Source: Chaenocephalus aceratus
Taxonomy: Eukaryota; Chordata; Actinopteri; Perciformes; Channichthyidae
DNA: 64,000 bases
Assembly: GCA_023974075.1 (NCBI GenBank)
Contig: CM043789.1
Location: 42,185,525 to 42,249,524 of the forward strand
Direction of reading: 5' to 3'
Position 1 is the first letter of the stretch. Each line of letters begins with the position of its first letter. Below are positions 12,668-24,344 of this stretch, in pieces. The notes beneath the pieces were generated by a model. That model was given only the letters and a program-made list of their open reading frames with translations. It did not search any database and had not been told where the DNA came from. The position numbers and the translations under genes were made by a program.

Positions 12668-13785
12668 TCTGAGTGTCTGTATTTAGGCTATCCACTTCAT
12701 TGTAGACTTATTGTAGGAGCTTTAAACTTCCAACATTTGAAAATAAATAATAATAATTCACACCCTCACCAAAACGTATGCCATTTGTATTAACACAGCC
12801 AAATGATGGGAACATTTAAAATATTCCAAGCCAATGTAGCCATGCATAAGGATTAAAAGGCGGGGGAATAATAAGAATCATACCACACACAACGATGCAT
12901 GGTGAGCTTGGCAGGTCATCAACTTCCGACGGCAGACAAGTTTCATCAACCTTGAGGAACATCTTGGCCTGGTCCTCATTGACATCCGGGAAGATCAGCA
13001 TCTAGATGCCTTGCTTTGGCTATTTCCATGTCTGATGGGATGTCCTCTATTTTGCTCTTCTTCTCACGGGACATGAGGTAGGACACAACTCTTCTACATT
13101 TGCTTGACATAGCTTCTTTGTCAACATCCATACCCGTGAGTTCTTTGAAGTGAGCACATCTCAAACAGATATGGCCAGTCTCTTAGCAGAACCGGGGTTT
13201 CCATTCCCTTTATGATATCACTTCTCTGAGTGTAGCATGTTGCCACCCTTTTCTCCTGAATCCTTTTGGTGTCCTTGCTCCTCGTTATGTGCATGTTCTT
13301 AAATTCTAATTTTAACCGTTCTTGAGTCTCCCCAGTTTCACCTGGTGGTCGCTGTGGCTGCCAATTAATACACCCGTAGGTATCGAGTCTCGTTGTCTTG
13401 GGAGGTTGGTCTTCACCCTCACTTGCGCTTGCTGCCTTTCTTTTTAAGAAAAGGGAGGTTGTTCCCCTTTTTAAATGGTCCACTCTGCTCTGCAGCTGCT
13501 TGGTTAGAGAGTCATAACCGCTACCTACAACTATGTCTTCAATGTAGTCTCGAAATGACATTGGATACATTAAAACCATCTCCCTGGCAATTTCACTTAG
13601 GTGTTTTTTTCCTGGCATAGGGCAGATGGTTAGGATCTCCCCTGCGATCAGGCGAATCACCTCACGCCTCTCACATCCTGTTGGTCGCTCGTTGTTTACA
13701 AGCTTTCTTGTTATCTCTGATGGTATTTTACTCCAGGGGATCTCAAAATTGAAGTGCCAGTTATTGTTCAATGGAGTTCGTCTAT

Positions 13786-14165
13786 GCAGAGTTGAGGTAG
13801 ACGGGGCGCTTGAGGTAGACGGGGCACTTGAGGTAGACGGGGCGCTTGAGGGAGACGGGGCGCTTGAGGTAGACGGGGCGCTTGAGGGAGACGGGGCGCT
13901 TGAGGTAGACGGGGCGCTTGAGGGAGACGGGGCGCTTGAAGTAGACGGGGCACTTGAGGTAGACGGGGCGCTTGAGGTAGACGGGGCGCTTGAGGTAGAC
14001 GGGGCGCTTGAGGGAGACGGGGCGCTTGAGGGAGACGGGGCGCTTGAGGTAGACGGGGCGCTTGAGGGAGACGGGGCGCTTGAGGTAGACGGGGCGCTTG
14101 AGGGAGACGGGGCGCTTGAGGTAGACGGGGCGCTTGAGGGAGACGGGGCGCTTGAAGTAGACAGT
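13786..14165 (-). repeat. 18-bp coding minisatellite
   Basis: About 21 units of gaggtagacggggcgctt and its variant with gaggga. On the minus strand each unit encodes six residues, alternating SSAPST and SSAPSP. The unit length is a multiple of 3, so copy-number change keeps the frame. Mirror ORFs on the plus strand and in other minus frames come from the repeat. Confidence 0.93.
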
Positions 14166-14199
14166 GGAGAGTTGGAATAGTCTGCAGAGTATTCGCCTG

Positions 14200-14845
14200 C
14201 AAAGGGAACCAAATGATATACAAATGGTGATTAAATACATTTTTGCATTTATTATTGGCCCTAAACATAATATTTCTACAACGCAGAGAACATTCTTGAT
14301 ATGTTTTGGCTATACTAGATGTGGCTCTCATCATGCATCTCATAAACCTCTATTGTTTTAAAAATCTCTATAAACCTGGTCACAGAGCTCAATCAAATAG
14401 TTTATCTTACAACTGGTTTGATGCCTACACCTGGCCTATGGGTAAAATGAAAATATTTCAGAGGAGATAAAGTAAAAGCAGGCATCGACCAGGTACCAGG
14501 TTTTTAATAGGTGGGGAAGCAGTAGGGCTTGGCGATATATCTACTGTTTAAACCAGTGGTCGCCAACCAGTCGATCGCGAGTATGATTATGGAGCCTTCA
14601 TTGTAACAGTAATTCAGATGCAATGATAACGTTGCCAAGTGATGAAGTTACTCCATTGGTCGAAGTGAGTTATAACTTTAGACCGTCAGCCGACAGTGAT
14701 TCTGCTGGTTATGTCGCCTCCGCGATCAATCAGCTGATCAACTTCCTCAATACACACGCAGATGTTTTTTTTCCTGTAGGACTATGACATTTATTTGTTC
14801 CTGTATACCATTTTTATAAAGTCATTTATATTTTCTCATACATAC
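14200..14845. other. Intron 2 of the SAMD3-like copy, with hAT-like debris
   Basis: Contains ccagtggtcgccaaccagtc (about 14552), a terminus-like sequence common to teleost hAT elements. No partner end was located. Confidence 0.35.
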
Positions 14846-15461
14846 TTGCGGGTGAATAGTCTCTGCGTGGCATTACACTTCCCATCATTCTTCTTGGTGT
14901 GGCTATAGGTGTTTCTGTCTCAGCTCTGGGAGGCGGGTCAGGAATCCCACTGGCATCGTTTTCAGCTGGATAAAAGACACAAAATAGGAATTAGGCCTGC
15001 TATCATGTTTTCTCATTACAAAGCTTGTTTTGCAAGACCACAATATTACAATTCGGATGATCTCAAATGTAGTGAGGATGTTGTACTTTTATTTTCAACA
15101 TTAAAAGGAAACATCATGACGTTTTTGAGATCTGCCTCGATGAGATATTTCAGATCTTCCAGGGTGTCCACTCCCATTTGTTGAAGAGCCTCCAACACCA
15201 GCTCGTTTGTACTTGAGTTTGGCAGCACAGAGCTAATGAAGCCAGCTACAAGATCACCCTCTGCATCGTCCATAACTCAAAACAGAATAAAAAAATTAAA
15301 AATAAGCCTGCAATACGGAGAGAGAACACCAAGAGGGGAGCATGTAACAACTACCAATAGTAATCCAACAACAGCTCTCTGTTTTGCTATGAACAGTAAT
15401 AGAGTGCCACAGTTATCTAATGACAGTAAACGTAAATAGCAGTAACAATAATTAGTAATAG

Positions 15462-16538
15462 CAGGGTTTCCCACACATAGACTATACTTGGGCGGGCCGC
15501 CCAGGTATATTAACGGCCGCCCAAGTATATTTCGCGACCCATTTAGTTTTTTTTTTTAATAATAATTTTTTAATAATTTTTTTTTTTATATATATTTTTT
15601 TTTATTCGTCCGTGACCACGACGCCAACTTGTGGACAATGATCCCTCGCTCCCTTGCACTGATCTCACCTCCTTCTGGCCTGTTAAGTGGCCTGCCTCAC
15701 ACAGGGTGACTGGCTGTCCACATGATGTGGCCTACCGACATGGCCACTGTCATACAGATCATAAATCAAAGCCCTTGATTGGTCTCTGTGTGTCATTCAA
15801 GCTCGGGATAACCTCAGCTCAGGTGAGGTAAAGGACTCTTTAGGAGTGTTTAGATAGTTAACTTAGTCTAAGTTCTCAGTGGGTCTCAAACGGTGTGGTC
15901 ACCAGTTATGTAAACACATATTAAGGTGAAAAAAGGCAAGATACACTTTTAAAACTTGTTGAGAGAAAACTAGTCTTTGCTGCTGCCTCAAAGAGGAGCA
16001 GGGGGAGAGGAGGGAGACAGGAGAGGCTGGTTCAGGAGCACAGACACACTCACAACTATAAATGAACCAAAAATAAATTAATAAACAAGTTTCAGTGTTT
16101 TTTTCATATTGGAAATGGTATGTTATTGGTTATGGCCATGGTTTTATGATTATTGAAATGTATACAGTTCTGTTTAATATAGGTGTTTCCATAGATCTAG
16201 TCTCTTTATTTTCCCCTCAAAATGCACCAGATTGACGAATTTAACTCCAAAATAAAAAATAAAATCTTACCGGGGGGACATGCCCCTGGACCCCCATAAA
16301 GGATTTGAGGTCGACCCCCACTAAAAATCACATGGATAGGTTCCTAAATACATTTATAAATACATTTATTTTTTTAAATAGTAACCCATTTCCATATGTT
16401 CATGTGTGGGTAGTAGATTTAAACTATAGGGCTATCATTATGGGCCCTGCCTGAACCTGTTCGCTCTGCCATCGCGTGAAGGGTCTGCTAACAACCGCTA
16501 TTTCAGATATGTGGGAAACAGATCTGTGGGAAACACTG
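15462..16538. mobile_element. hAT-like non-autonomous element
   Basis: The left end CAGGGTTTCCCACA (15462) matches the inverted right end CAGTGTTTCCCACA (16538), a typical hAT terminus. I could not find a matching 8-bp target duplication, so the right border is tentative. A pyrimidine/purine-rich stretch (16270-16330) resembles 34930-34980. The segment 15790-15860 recurs inverted at 33785-33830. Confidence 0.45.
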
Positions 16539-16895
16539 GCAGTTAATGGACCAGCACCAGAGGTGTTCCCATACACACAGGCGTTGGAGCTGTTCTTCAT
16601 GAAATCCCAGAAGGATGAAGTGCTCTGACAAACAGTGCCATCTTTGCGCAAAATGATTATACAGGAATGAAAAGTCAATAAATAAACATGTTGTTAAAAC
16701 TTTTTTTTTTTCGGGCATTTTTTCTGATTTCAAGCATTTAAGGACCTCCTGTGCCAAGTTCAACGCACTCTAGTTTTCCATAGTCTGTAGGGTAACCATG
16801 CTTATATTACCTGATACAGCTCTTACAGGCGCAGCTCGCCATAAAAACACTCATCGTCATGTATCCCCCTTACTCTGTATCTACTATGCTGTGTT
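16539..16895. other. Unassigned interval
   Basis: Contains a short plus-strand coding-like run (LWETLAVNGPAPEVFPYTQA, then LELFFMKSQKDEVL and a stop, about 16526-16628) that could be the end of a transposon DNA-binding ORF. It is too short to assign. Confidence 0.3.
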
Positions 16896-17377
16896 TGAGA
16901 GAAATCAATCAATCAATCAATCAATGTTTATTTATATAGCCCAATATCACAAATGTTACATTTGTCTCAGTGGTCTTCACAGTGTGTACAGAATATCAGT
17001 ATGACAATACGACACCCTCTGTCCTTAGACCCTCACATCGTACAAGGAAAAACTTCCAAAGAAAACCCAGTTTAAAGGGAAAAATGGGAGAAACCTCAGG
17101 GAGAGCAGCAGAGGAGGGATCCCTCTCCCAGGACGGACAGACGTGCAATAGATGCCGTGTGTAAATTGAAAAGATAATACATTTGCAACATAGGTAGTCC
17201 AAATGTTTGGAAATGCATGTGTGTATAAGAGGAAGATGAATCAACGAGGATATCCATCCAGGACCGATGATCCAGGACCACAGCCACGACTCAAGATCCA
17301 GGGCTCGCGATCCAGGACACAGGACCGCAGGATCATCCATGACTCCGGATCCCAGCGTATATAGACACCAAAAATGA
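16896..17377 (-). mobile_element. L2/Rex-type LINE, 3' end only
   Basis: Its reverse complement matches the 3' parts of the LINEs ending at 33541 and 56244, including the terminal (TTGA)n tail (here CAAT units at 16907-16925). It is 5'-truncated at about 17377, where it joins the coding sequence of the minus-strand RFESKH-type gene and replaces that gene's last codons. Confidence 0.8.
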
Positions 17378-19588
17378 AATGACTCTAGTTCCACAAAGAG
17401 CATAAGCAGGCAATGGATAGTAATCCAACAATAGCTCTCCATTTATGCACCTCATGCCCCCACTTGCTGTGTGAATCTCATATAGTCCCAAGTCTGGTAA
17501 ATATGATGAACCATGAGGTGTTACAAGGAAGTACACATTCTTATTGTCCATTATTAACACGAGTTCTATTTGTGCAAACTCTGTTGGCATGCCAGGACCT
17601 ATGCACAGAAAGAAGCTCTTTCTGTAAAGAGTGCCTTTCCACTGTATCTCAGTCGACACTACAAGATCACATTCCCCAGGAAAGCTTGCTTCTACTGCAC
17701 TGCGTACTGCATCACTGTACAACTCTGCATGGAAAGGGGTGGATTGCTTCACTTGCAAAGTAGGAGCAAAGACGCAACTTGAGCTTAGATAGGTTTGCAG
17801 AAGTTGGTGGCTATTTGCAAGTGTCTGGCACACATTTTTGAAGTGTTGGGTTCTTCGCACACATCTTTTGAAGTAAGAATGCTTGCTTTCAAATCTCATT
17901 GTCCACAATCTTATGAGTGGGCCAAACTTGAGTATCAAAGCAGGATAGTGGACAATATAATGGTGCTTTGGTTTGAGTTTTTGATCAGGAAACATCTCCT
18001 TTCTTGTCTCTAGATACTCCACAATGAGAACATTGAGCAAAGCAACTTGAGAGAGAGATATTGTAGGGGCACATATTAATTCCACAATTTATTTCAGTTG
18101 GACTGTCAGCTGCCATACCGGATCATCTGTGTCTGGCATCTTTTCACCTATTATAATAGGAAGAAGTCTCAGGAGAGACCAGTTCTCTGCTGCCTGGCCA
18201 CCTATTTTAACTCCCTTTTCAACTACCACTGAGGGAGTAGAAGCAGCATCAGATCCCTGATAGCTAAACTGCGCGATTCTCCGGTTTAGCTGACTGTAGG
18301 TGAAGAATTTCTTAACTTTTACAAAGTACTTGATGTAAATAGCCAAGTCATATGCCACAATTCCTTCAAACACATCATGACCAATACACGGTGGGAGACC
18401 AGGCTGACAGACGTGAAAGTAGGTGAGGGAATTGAAAACAGAGTCAAATTTCAAACCTCTGCTTTCTGTCGGGTCACCACATTGTAGCTCTTCTACTGCC
18501 TCATTGTAGTTTTGCACTGTTCGAGGTGGGGCACCTTTCTGAAGATCTTCAAGCTCCCTTCTAGTTACAAGGCAATATCTACAGAAGTAAGTGGAGGTAC
18601 TGAAATTCTCTGTGAAACCTCCGATACTGTGAGACCCCAAATTATCTCCAGCAATGCAAAGAATACTTGCCTTAACAACCTGCCCAGACAAGTTGGGCAG
18701 GTTGTGCCCAAGGACATGCCCATTTGTCTCCAGGTCCTTGATATCTGACAGCATCGTGGAGAAAACTTTTTCCTGGCCAAAATATTTAATTTCTACCTCT
18801 CTACACAAAAGCAAAAGCTGTAAATTGTCAACCATGGAACGATACATCGGGTCAAAGTTGGCCAGTGTGAAGTTTTTTTTTTGCTGACCCAAGAGGATTA
18901 ACAATCTCAAAGGCATCTTGATACAGTATGATTTTTAGACGTATACCTGACTCCATGAACAGTGCATTACACTTGTATACAGAGCCATCTCTTACATCAT
19001 TTAGAACATGTGCAGAAGTGTCATCTACCGACTTGGTACATTCTTGCCACACAATAGGGTCTTTAAGCAAAGTCTCCAAAGTCTTTTTTATGGGGATATA
19101 CTGAGCAAATCCTTCCTTTTGATTTTCATCAGTGCCTAACTAATAGCTTGAGGATGCACATAAGAGAAGTTTGTCTGAAAATATTGCCTTCTCAAATACT
19201 CAGTAGAGAGTGCACGGCTACAGGGTGCATGCAAACTAGTGTCAGTTAAAGGGGACCTATCATGCAAAATGCACCTTTGTACGTCTTTTATACATGAATA
19301 TGTGTCCTCGGTGTTCCAGGGAACTCACCAAGTGTCAGAAAACACAACCCTCTCTATTTTCCTCCTTCGCCAAATCTCTAAAAAAAGGGGCTGCAACGGA
19401 TCTGAAAAAAACGGATCCAGATTCCAACACTTTTCTACGTCACAAAGAAGTGCTCCGCTTATTGGTCAACTCTCCACCTATCAGGGGAATGAGCCACGGC
19501 CACGTGCATTGCCAAACCTCTCATTCGCATATAGGCTATCGGCAGGCTAAATCAACCCACATCTGTGTTTTTGCCTACTCTTGCCAGG

Positions 19589-19885
19589 ATGTCTAAGATA
19601 GTTAAACGTTGTGCTGTTGTTGGCTGCAAGACTCGGGACAGGGGACTGCATGCAATGCCATCAGTGGAAAAAGAAATGAATCTGTGGCTAGACTTCATTT
19701 ACAAGGGACATGTGCCAGAAGACCACGGAAGATTTCTGTTTGTGTGTTCCAAACATTTTACCACGGACATGTTTATGAACTTGTCTCAAGTCCAACACGG
19801 ATATGCCTCCAAACTAATGCTAAACCCGGGATCAATACCAACCATCCGGGACCAGGCCAGTGAGGACACATCCAATTTTGAAGCT
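19589..19885 (+). CDS. THAP-domain exon of the Kolobok-like element
   Basis: ATG at 19589 opens 99 codons ending at a gtaagt donor (19886). The C2CH pattern is visible: CAVVGC near residue 8, then FVCSKHF near residue 51, followed by IPTIRD, the position of the AVPTIF box of THAP domains. THAP is a zinc-dependent DNA-binding fold; in Kolobok and P-type transposases it recognises the element's own ends. No stop or frameshift interrupts this exon, unlike the later exons. The codons after the donor (19886-19945) read into intron. The downstream transposase is degraded, so a spliced protein would probably be non-functional. Confidence 0.85.
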
Positions 19886-20812
19886 GTAAGTTTTTATTTA
19901 GCAGTGTTTTTCCTGATAAAGCTATCTCTAGCTTGTAGCATGTAGCATGTAGCTTTGCCATATCAATGTCGCCTCAAACCCAAATAGTAATCGGTTAGGT
20001 GTTTATATATTTTTGTAGCATTTTATTTTGTACGCTCCGCAGTCTTTGCTTTGTCTTTTATTTGAATTATCAGGCATTTGCTAACATGTTCAGACATACT
20101 GCCGTAATGGCGATCTGTGTGAAGGCTGTAAAGCCACGCCCTAGGCGATAACACAAGTATTTATTCTCCGATTTATTAGTATTTTGTATACTCTACAATC
20201 ATATTGAGTAAGTTATAATAACATACGTAATCTTCTGTAGGCAAGTGCCGTTTTTTCCAGCGTTATATGTAAACGCTTTTGTGATTGTAGTCTGTAAGAA
20301 CGATCAGATATCATCGATCTGTAAGCTAAGCTACGCTACGCTACGCTAATGAGACATGCCGTGTTTTGCAGCGTTATATGTAAAAGCTTTTGTGTGTTTA
20401 CTTGTTTGCGCACATGAATATAAATGGGGGTGTGTTAGGATACAACACTGTGTATGTATGCGAGGGGGGGGACACACCACGAGTAAAGCTGAGCTAAAGC
20501 CCCGTCGGTCTGTTGTTGTTGACAAGGCCTTACCTCTAGCAACAGGCTAATTAGTGGCTAGCACTCATTACAGTCAGTCTACTGAGCTCAGCCCCTCTCC
20601 AACACATCACCTGCATTGAGTCAGAAACACAGCATGCACATTACGGTTCAAAACTAACTCAGATTGAAAAAGGCTAAATAGAGAGCTTTGCTAAATAGAG
20701 AGTTTTAGCCCCATCTTTTGGGATTTCAGACTATATTTATCCAAATAGTATTTTCTCATCCTGAATACTAAGTTGAGATGATTTTGTTCTAACTATGTGT
20801 TCTTCTTTACAG

Positions 20813-21333
20813 GCCAGCACCTCACATACTTACTAATTAACTGCAGTTCCCAAAGGCCAGGAAGGGAGAATGCAGAGCAAAACCAGTAAAGACTGACCCC
20901 ACATTCCGTAAGTGTTTAAAATATTTATTATACAACTATTTACAAATATAAAATAAAAAAATTAGAAAGAAGTTTCAGTTTTTTACATGCATATACTAAT
21001 CTAAACCACATTTTTTGTTGTGCTTTTTTTTACCATTGCACAGCCCTACGTGGCCAACTTGATGGACCTCATCTTCGACCAAGTCTTTGTGGACCCTGCA
21101 CCATTATGAGCGACCTGACAGAGAGGAGGTCATCGCCGGGTATGCTACACGGTTCAATTTGGCTGCTGTCTGAACCCAACACCGACATTTCACGGATCAG
21201 GAAACTCCCTGCGTATCCTGAGGACAACGCAGGCCGGAATCACCACTCTGATCCTGCGTCCAAGGAAGCCCCAGCACCAGCTCACAAAGCTTCTGTAAAA
21301 ATATTTAGTGTCATTTATACAAAATACAAGTAG
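20813..21333 (+). pseudogene. Degraded downstream transposase exons
   Basis: After 'tttacag' (20813) and again after 'attgcacag' (about 21043) the frame reads like a transposase end (PYVANLMDLIFDQVFVDPAP), then meets a stop or frameshift near 21106 and continues as ERPDREEVIAGYATRF. Assigned to the THAP element by position and strand. The catalytic core was not found, so most of the transposase has been lost. Confidence 0.45.
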
Positions 21334-21664
21334 GCTACATTTAGTTTTTTTTTATGGGTTCAAAGAACCGTTGATTTTGACAATAAAGTTCCGAGTTGAT
21401 ATCAAAATGTGTCGTGATTATTCATGTTTGGATGGGTAAAGGATATTCTGATTTCAAAAGCATAAGGTTGTGTGTGTGTGGACCTTTTTGTCGTACACAT
21501 GGGTGTGTTATGCCATTGCTGTGTAGTGTATATAATATAATAGTACATGTACAATGACAGAATGAAAGATTGCATAAAGCCATATACACCAGTATTTATT
21601 TCCATGAACAATATTAGCATTCGTTTTACAATTTCAGTCAAAACAAACAAACCACTCACTGCTC

Positions 21665-22485
21665 TATTTGCCTCAACTGTAGTCCACCATGTTCAGCTCT
21701 GTAAATATTCAATGCATTCTGCAGGGAGAACATATTTAGGCACACAGGCTCCAATCCAGGATGGTCCACCATACAGGTGACAGAGTCCTCAAGTTACTGC
21801 ATCCGTCTTGACACGTTGTGATAAACATATATTGAATGACATGTGAAAAATGTATTTAAACAGACAACTTAGTAAAGCTATCAAAAATGTTACCTGTGGT
21901 TAGGTATCTCCATGCAGCACACATTCTCCGTTCAGAAGGCATCGTGGCGCAATTTGCACAAAGAAGTCAATAACTGAGCTTTTAAAAACACATGAAACTA
22001 CACACATTGCTGACAACTTGTTGTTGGAGTTATACTTTTTATCATCCTAAGTTATTCAACTTTCCAACGGTTGTTGCAGGATGTTGGAAGAAAAGGACTG
22101 TAAACTATTAAACGCAATGAGGCCATTGTATATATGCTGAAAATATGAATGTCTCCCTTTATAAATATATATATATATATCGCTGTTTTTGCGTTACAAA
22201 CTGTACACATTGCATTCTTGCTAATTAGCCAAAATATGAACGGAATAAGGAGCAAGCATCGTAACAGAGTAAAATAAATAGGGACAACAGCTTGTCAGCT
22301 CACCATTCAGAAACGTCCTGCTGCAACCGAGATGTTTGCACCTCCACCAAAACCTCCGCTGCTTCAGGGTCAGTTTCTGGATCAAATTGATAATATGCTT
22401 GAACACATGCATTGCTCTGAGATGACATGTTTATTCGACACTCGTAATCACAGCAAGCATGGTAACGTGACTCTCGCCGGCTCAT
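21665..22485 (-). pseudogene. Antisense gene with P2X7-tail-like cysteine domain
   Basis: Minus-strand pieces in order: 22485-22307 (MSSQSNACVQAYYQFDPETD ... SRLQQDVSEW, then a gtgagc donor), about 21968-21905 (LCANCATMPSERRMC, frame broken) and about 21780-21665 (CMVDHPGLEPVCLNMFSLQN, then ALNIYRAEHG). The CxNCxxMPxE / CC / CxxHxGxxxVCLN layout matches the zinc-binding cytoplasmic 'ballast' of P2X7, a domain I recall in many uncharacterised fish repeat proteins. Its role in a transposon is unknown. It lies head-to-head with the THAP gene, between the same termini. Frame breaks suggest this copy is dead. Confidence 0.6.
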
Positions 22486-23617
22486 GCCTGCTCTTCTGCA
22501 GGGGGGCGTTGTCAGCTGCTGCTCAGAATTTTCAAAGACGGGCTTGGAATAAAGCGAAAATGAGCGAAACGAGGCATGTCTAAAAAATGATCTGTTTGGT
22601 ATTTTGAAAAATAAAATGTATATACCTTATATAGGTATGGTCATACACTATATCATTTAAATATAGCATGATAGGTCTCCTTTAAACTTGTCAAGACATC
22701 TTTGATTTCTGACTGTGTCAAGTTGGTATTAGCTTGCAGGGCACCTTTCATTTGATTTCCTGTGTACTGGTGACACACACTATTGAGAGTGTTTACTTGT
22801 TTCACAATCATCTGAATAGTGGAGGAAGGTACAAGGTACTTAGCCTGCAACTGCATGTAAAACATACACACATTTCTCATATATAACCCTTTCATATCAG
22901 CAGGGTCCAGGGTATCCATAGGTTCGTCATGTTCAAAAACATCTGACTGACTTGTGAGCAACATCCGAGTAATTGCTAGGCAAAGAGTCAACAAAATGCG
23001 AAGCCGAAACTTGCACAGATGTAGCATTTTTATGTTTTCTAGAAACGTGTGTAGCAAAAGAGGACCTAATTGAAAAGGCTTTGCCACAACCTTTGAATGG
23101 GTACTGCACTTCTTCTTTCTTTGAAACATGAGTCTTCAAATGATCTAAAAGATCTTTCAGATCAACGCATTGTTTCTGGTAATGACGATTTTCACATTTC
23201 AGCGGCCCATTTACTGTTTCACATAGTGAAACAGATGATTGTCTATGGTGGCGATAAATGTGACTTTTAAAAGAATTATATTTTGCAAACTTTAATTTGC
23301 AAACAGGCATATTGACCATGTGCTTCATTTTTGTGTAATTCTTGATGACTCACATATCCCTTCACTGTTCGGATAGCAAAGCCACATGTAGGACATGTGA
23401 AATAATTGATCAAACTTGTCATATTGTCTTACTTTAGGATCTCTGGCTGCTTATTATTGCTGGTAGCCAACGTTGAAATTCCTTGTATAGCAGCAAACAG
23501 CTGAGGGAGAAAAGAGACAAGTTTGCATATGGTTAGTTACAAATAACTTAAATAACACAGCACCAGCTTTAAGCACAGTAATACCACTTTAACTGAGATT
23601 TGTATAAATATATATAT

Positions 23618-24334
23618 TAGGGCTGTCAGTCGATTAAAATAGTTAATCGCACATTTTTTACCTGTTCTAAATGTACCTTAGAGGGATCTTTTTCAAGTTT
23701 TTAATAGTCTTATCATCATATGAGTGAACAAATATGCTTTATGCAAATGTTTGTTTCATTTGAACAATGACAAATATTCTCATGAATATTCTCAACACAA
23801 CAACCTCTGCATTACAAATATTCACCTCAATTCAACCTGGAACCTCTCTCATACAATGTGTGTGTGTGTGCGCGTACTGTGATGGGTCGTTGGCGCTATG
23901 TGCAACTCAAGGCATATGCTCGAACAAGAGCTGCAATCATGTTGCGCACATCTGTGCTGACTTCTAGTACAATGTCCCGCTGTCTGGCTTCCTGCATAAA
24001 GTCAAGTGCTCGGCGCAGTTGTGGCGAAATGCCGCTCCTCTGTTTTCATTGAAACAGCTCTAATATCCGTTAGCGCAGCTAGCTAGCACCAGATGCTAAC
24101 AACAACAACAATACACGTAAGGTGTGCGCGTTCTCGCTCGCGCCGCACATACACTTCCCGATGGCCAGTCCGGGCCTGCCGGTGAGCGTGGAAGTGTGGA
24201 GGCAGGAGCGGGGCTGTCAGCATCAGCTTGTAGATGGTATTTTAAACTCGATGCGCTTTGAAACATGCGTTAATCGCGTTAAAATAATTAGTGGCGTTAA
24301 TATTTGTTTGCGTTAACGCCATTGACAGCCCTAA
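23618..24334. mobile_element. MITE with TTAGGGCTGTCA termini
   Basis: The left end reads TTAGGGCTGTCA and the right end is its inverse, TGACAGCCCTAA. The interior has a short GT run (23857-23871) and a block (about 24045-24110, cgcagctagctagcaccaga) that also occurs near 35320 and 37250. No transposase ORF. The family is abundant in teleosts and probably hAT-related. No clear 8-bp duplication was seen. Confidence 0.65.
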
Positions 24335-24344
24335 TGATAATACT

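Larger units (their letters stand above)
10380..15273 (-). pseudogene. Teleost SAMD3-like multicopy family member, broken
   Basis: Five minus-strand exons: about 15273-15115 (start MDDAEGDLVAGF, SAM-like EALQQMGVDTLEDLKYL), 14965-14846, 14196-12884, 11739-11571 and 10509-10380 (ending NIADFEWRE and TAA). Most borders are good, for example gtatgt after 14846, gtatga after 12884, gtaaga after 11571 and acag before 10509. The large exon has a Ser/Ala/Pro minisatellite, then a conserved body (NWHFNFEIPWSKIPSEITRK, GSGYDSLTKQLQSRVDHL, YGCINWQP). I recall this layout from multicopy teleost proteins named 'sterile alpha motif domain-containing protein 3-like'; their function is unknown and they behave like repeat-borne genes. 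Damage: a frameshift near 13165, another with missing sequence near 13000, and a weak donor after exon 1. Exons 4 and 5 look intact. Confidence 0.72.
19250..22681 (+). mobile_element. Kolobok-like DNA transposon with THAP exon and antisense cysteine-domain gene
   Basis: Flanked by TTAA on both sides (19246-19249, 22682-22685). The left end is AGGGGACCTATCATGC and the inverted right end AGGAGACCTATCATGC, one mismatch in 16. TTAA duplications combined with a THAP protein are the published hallmarks of the Kolobok superfamily. Plus strand: THAP exon at 19589-19885 and later transposase debris. Minus strand: exons resembling the P2X7 cytoplasmic tail. It sits inside the coding sequence of the RFESKH-type pseudogene, so it is younger than that gene. 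Internal stops mean it is no longer autonomous. Confidence 0.75.
17333..23422 (-). pseudogene. Repeat-borne C2H2 / RFESKH-type gene, interrupted
   Basis: Reads from ATG at 23422 on the minus strand. The N-terminus has C2H2-like fingers (YFTCPTCGF, CKLKFAKYNSFKSHIYRHH, FKGCGKAFSIRSSFATHVSR). The middle has TFLENIKMLHLCKF and QYIPIKKTLETLLKDPIVW. The C-terminal half has CIAGDNLGSHSIGGF, CRYCLVTRRELE, GHDVFEGIVAYDLA and MRFESKHSYFKR. I recall this architecture from multicopy uncharacterised teleost proteins, probably encoded by a mobile element; the Cys/His and HDVFEG patterns suggest a transposase-like enzyme, which is inference. Lesions: frameshifts near 23310, 19140 and at a T9 run near 18880; an in-frame TAA near 18090; a 3.4-kb TTAA insertion at 19250-22681 in mid-ORF; and LINE truncation at 17377 that adds about ten foreign codons. 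Confidence 0.7.

Noticed and set aside
13626..14343. Plus-strand 184-codon ORF and two other minus-strand frames over the SAMD3-like exon
   Set aside because: Shadow frames of the 18-bp minisatellite; only the frame leading into the conserved NWHFNFEIPW region is supported.
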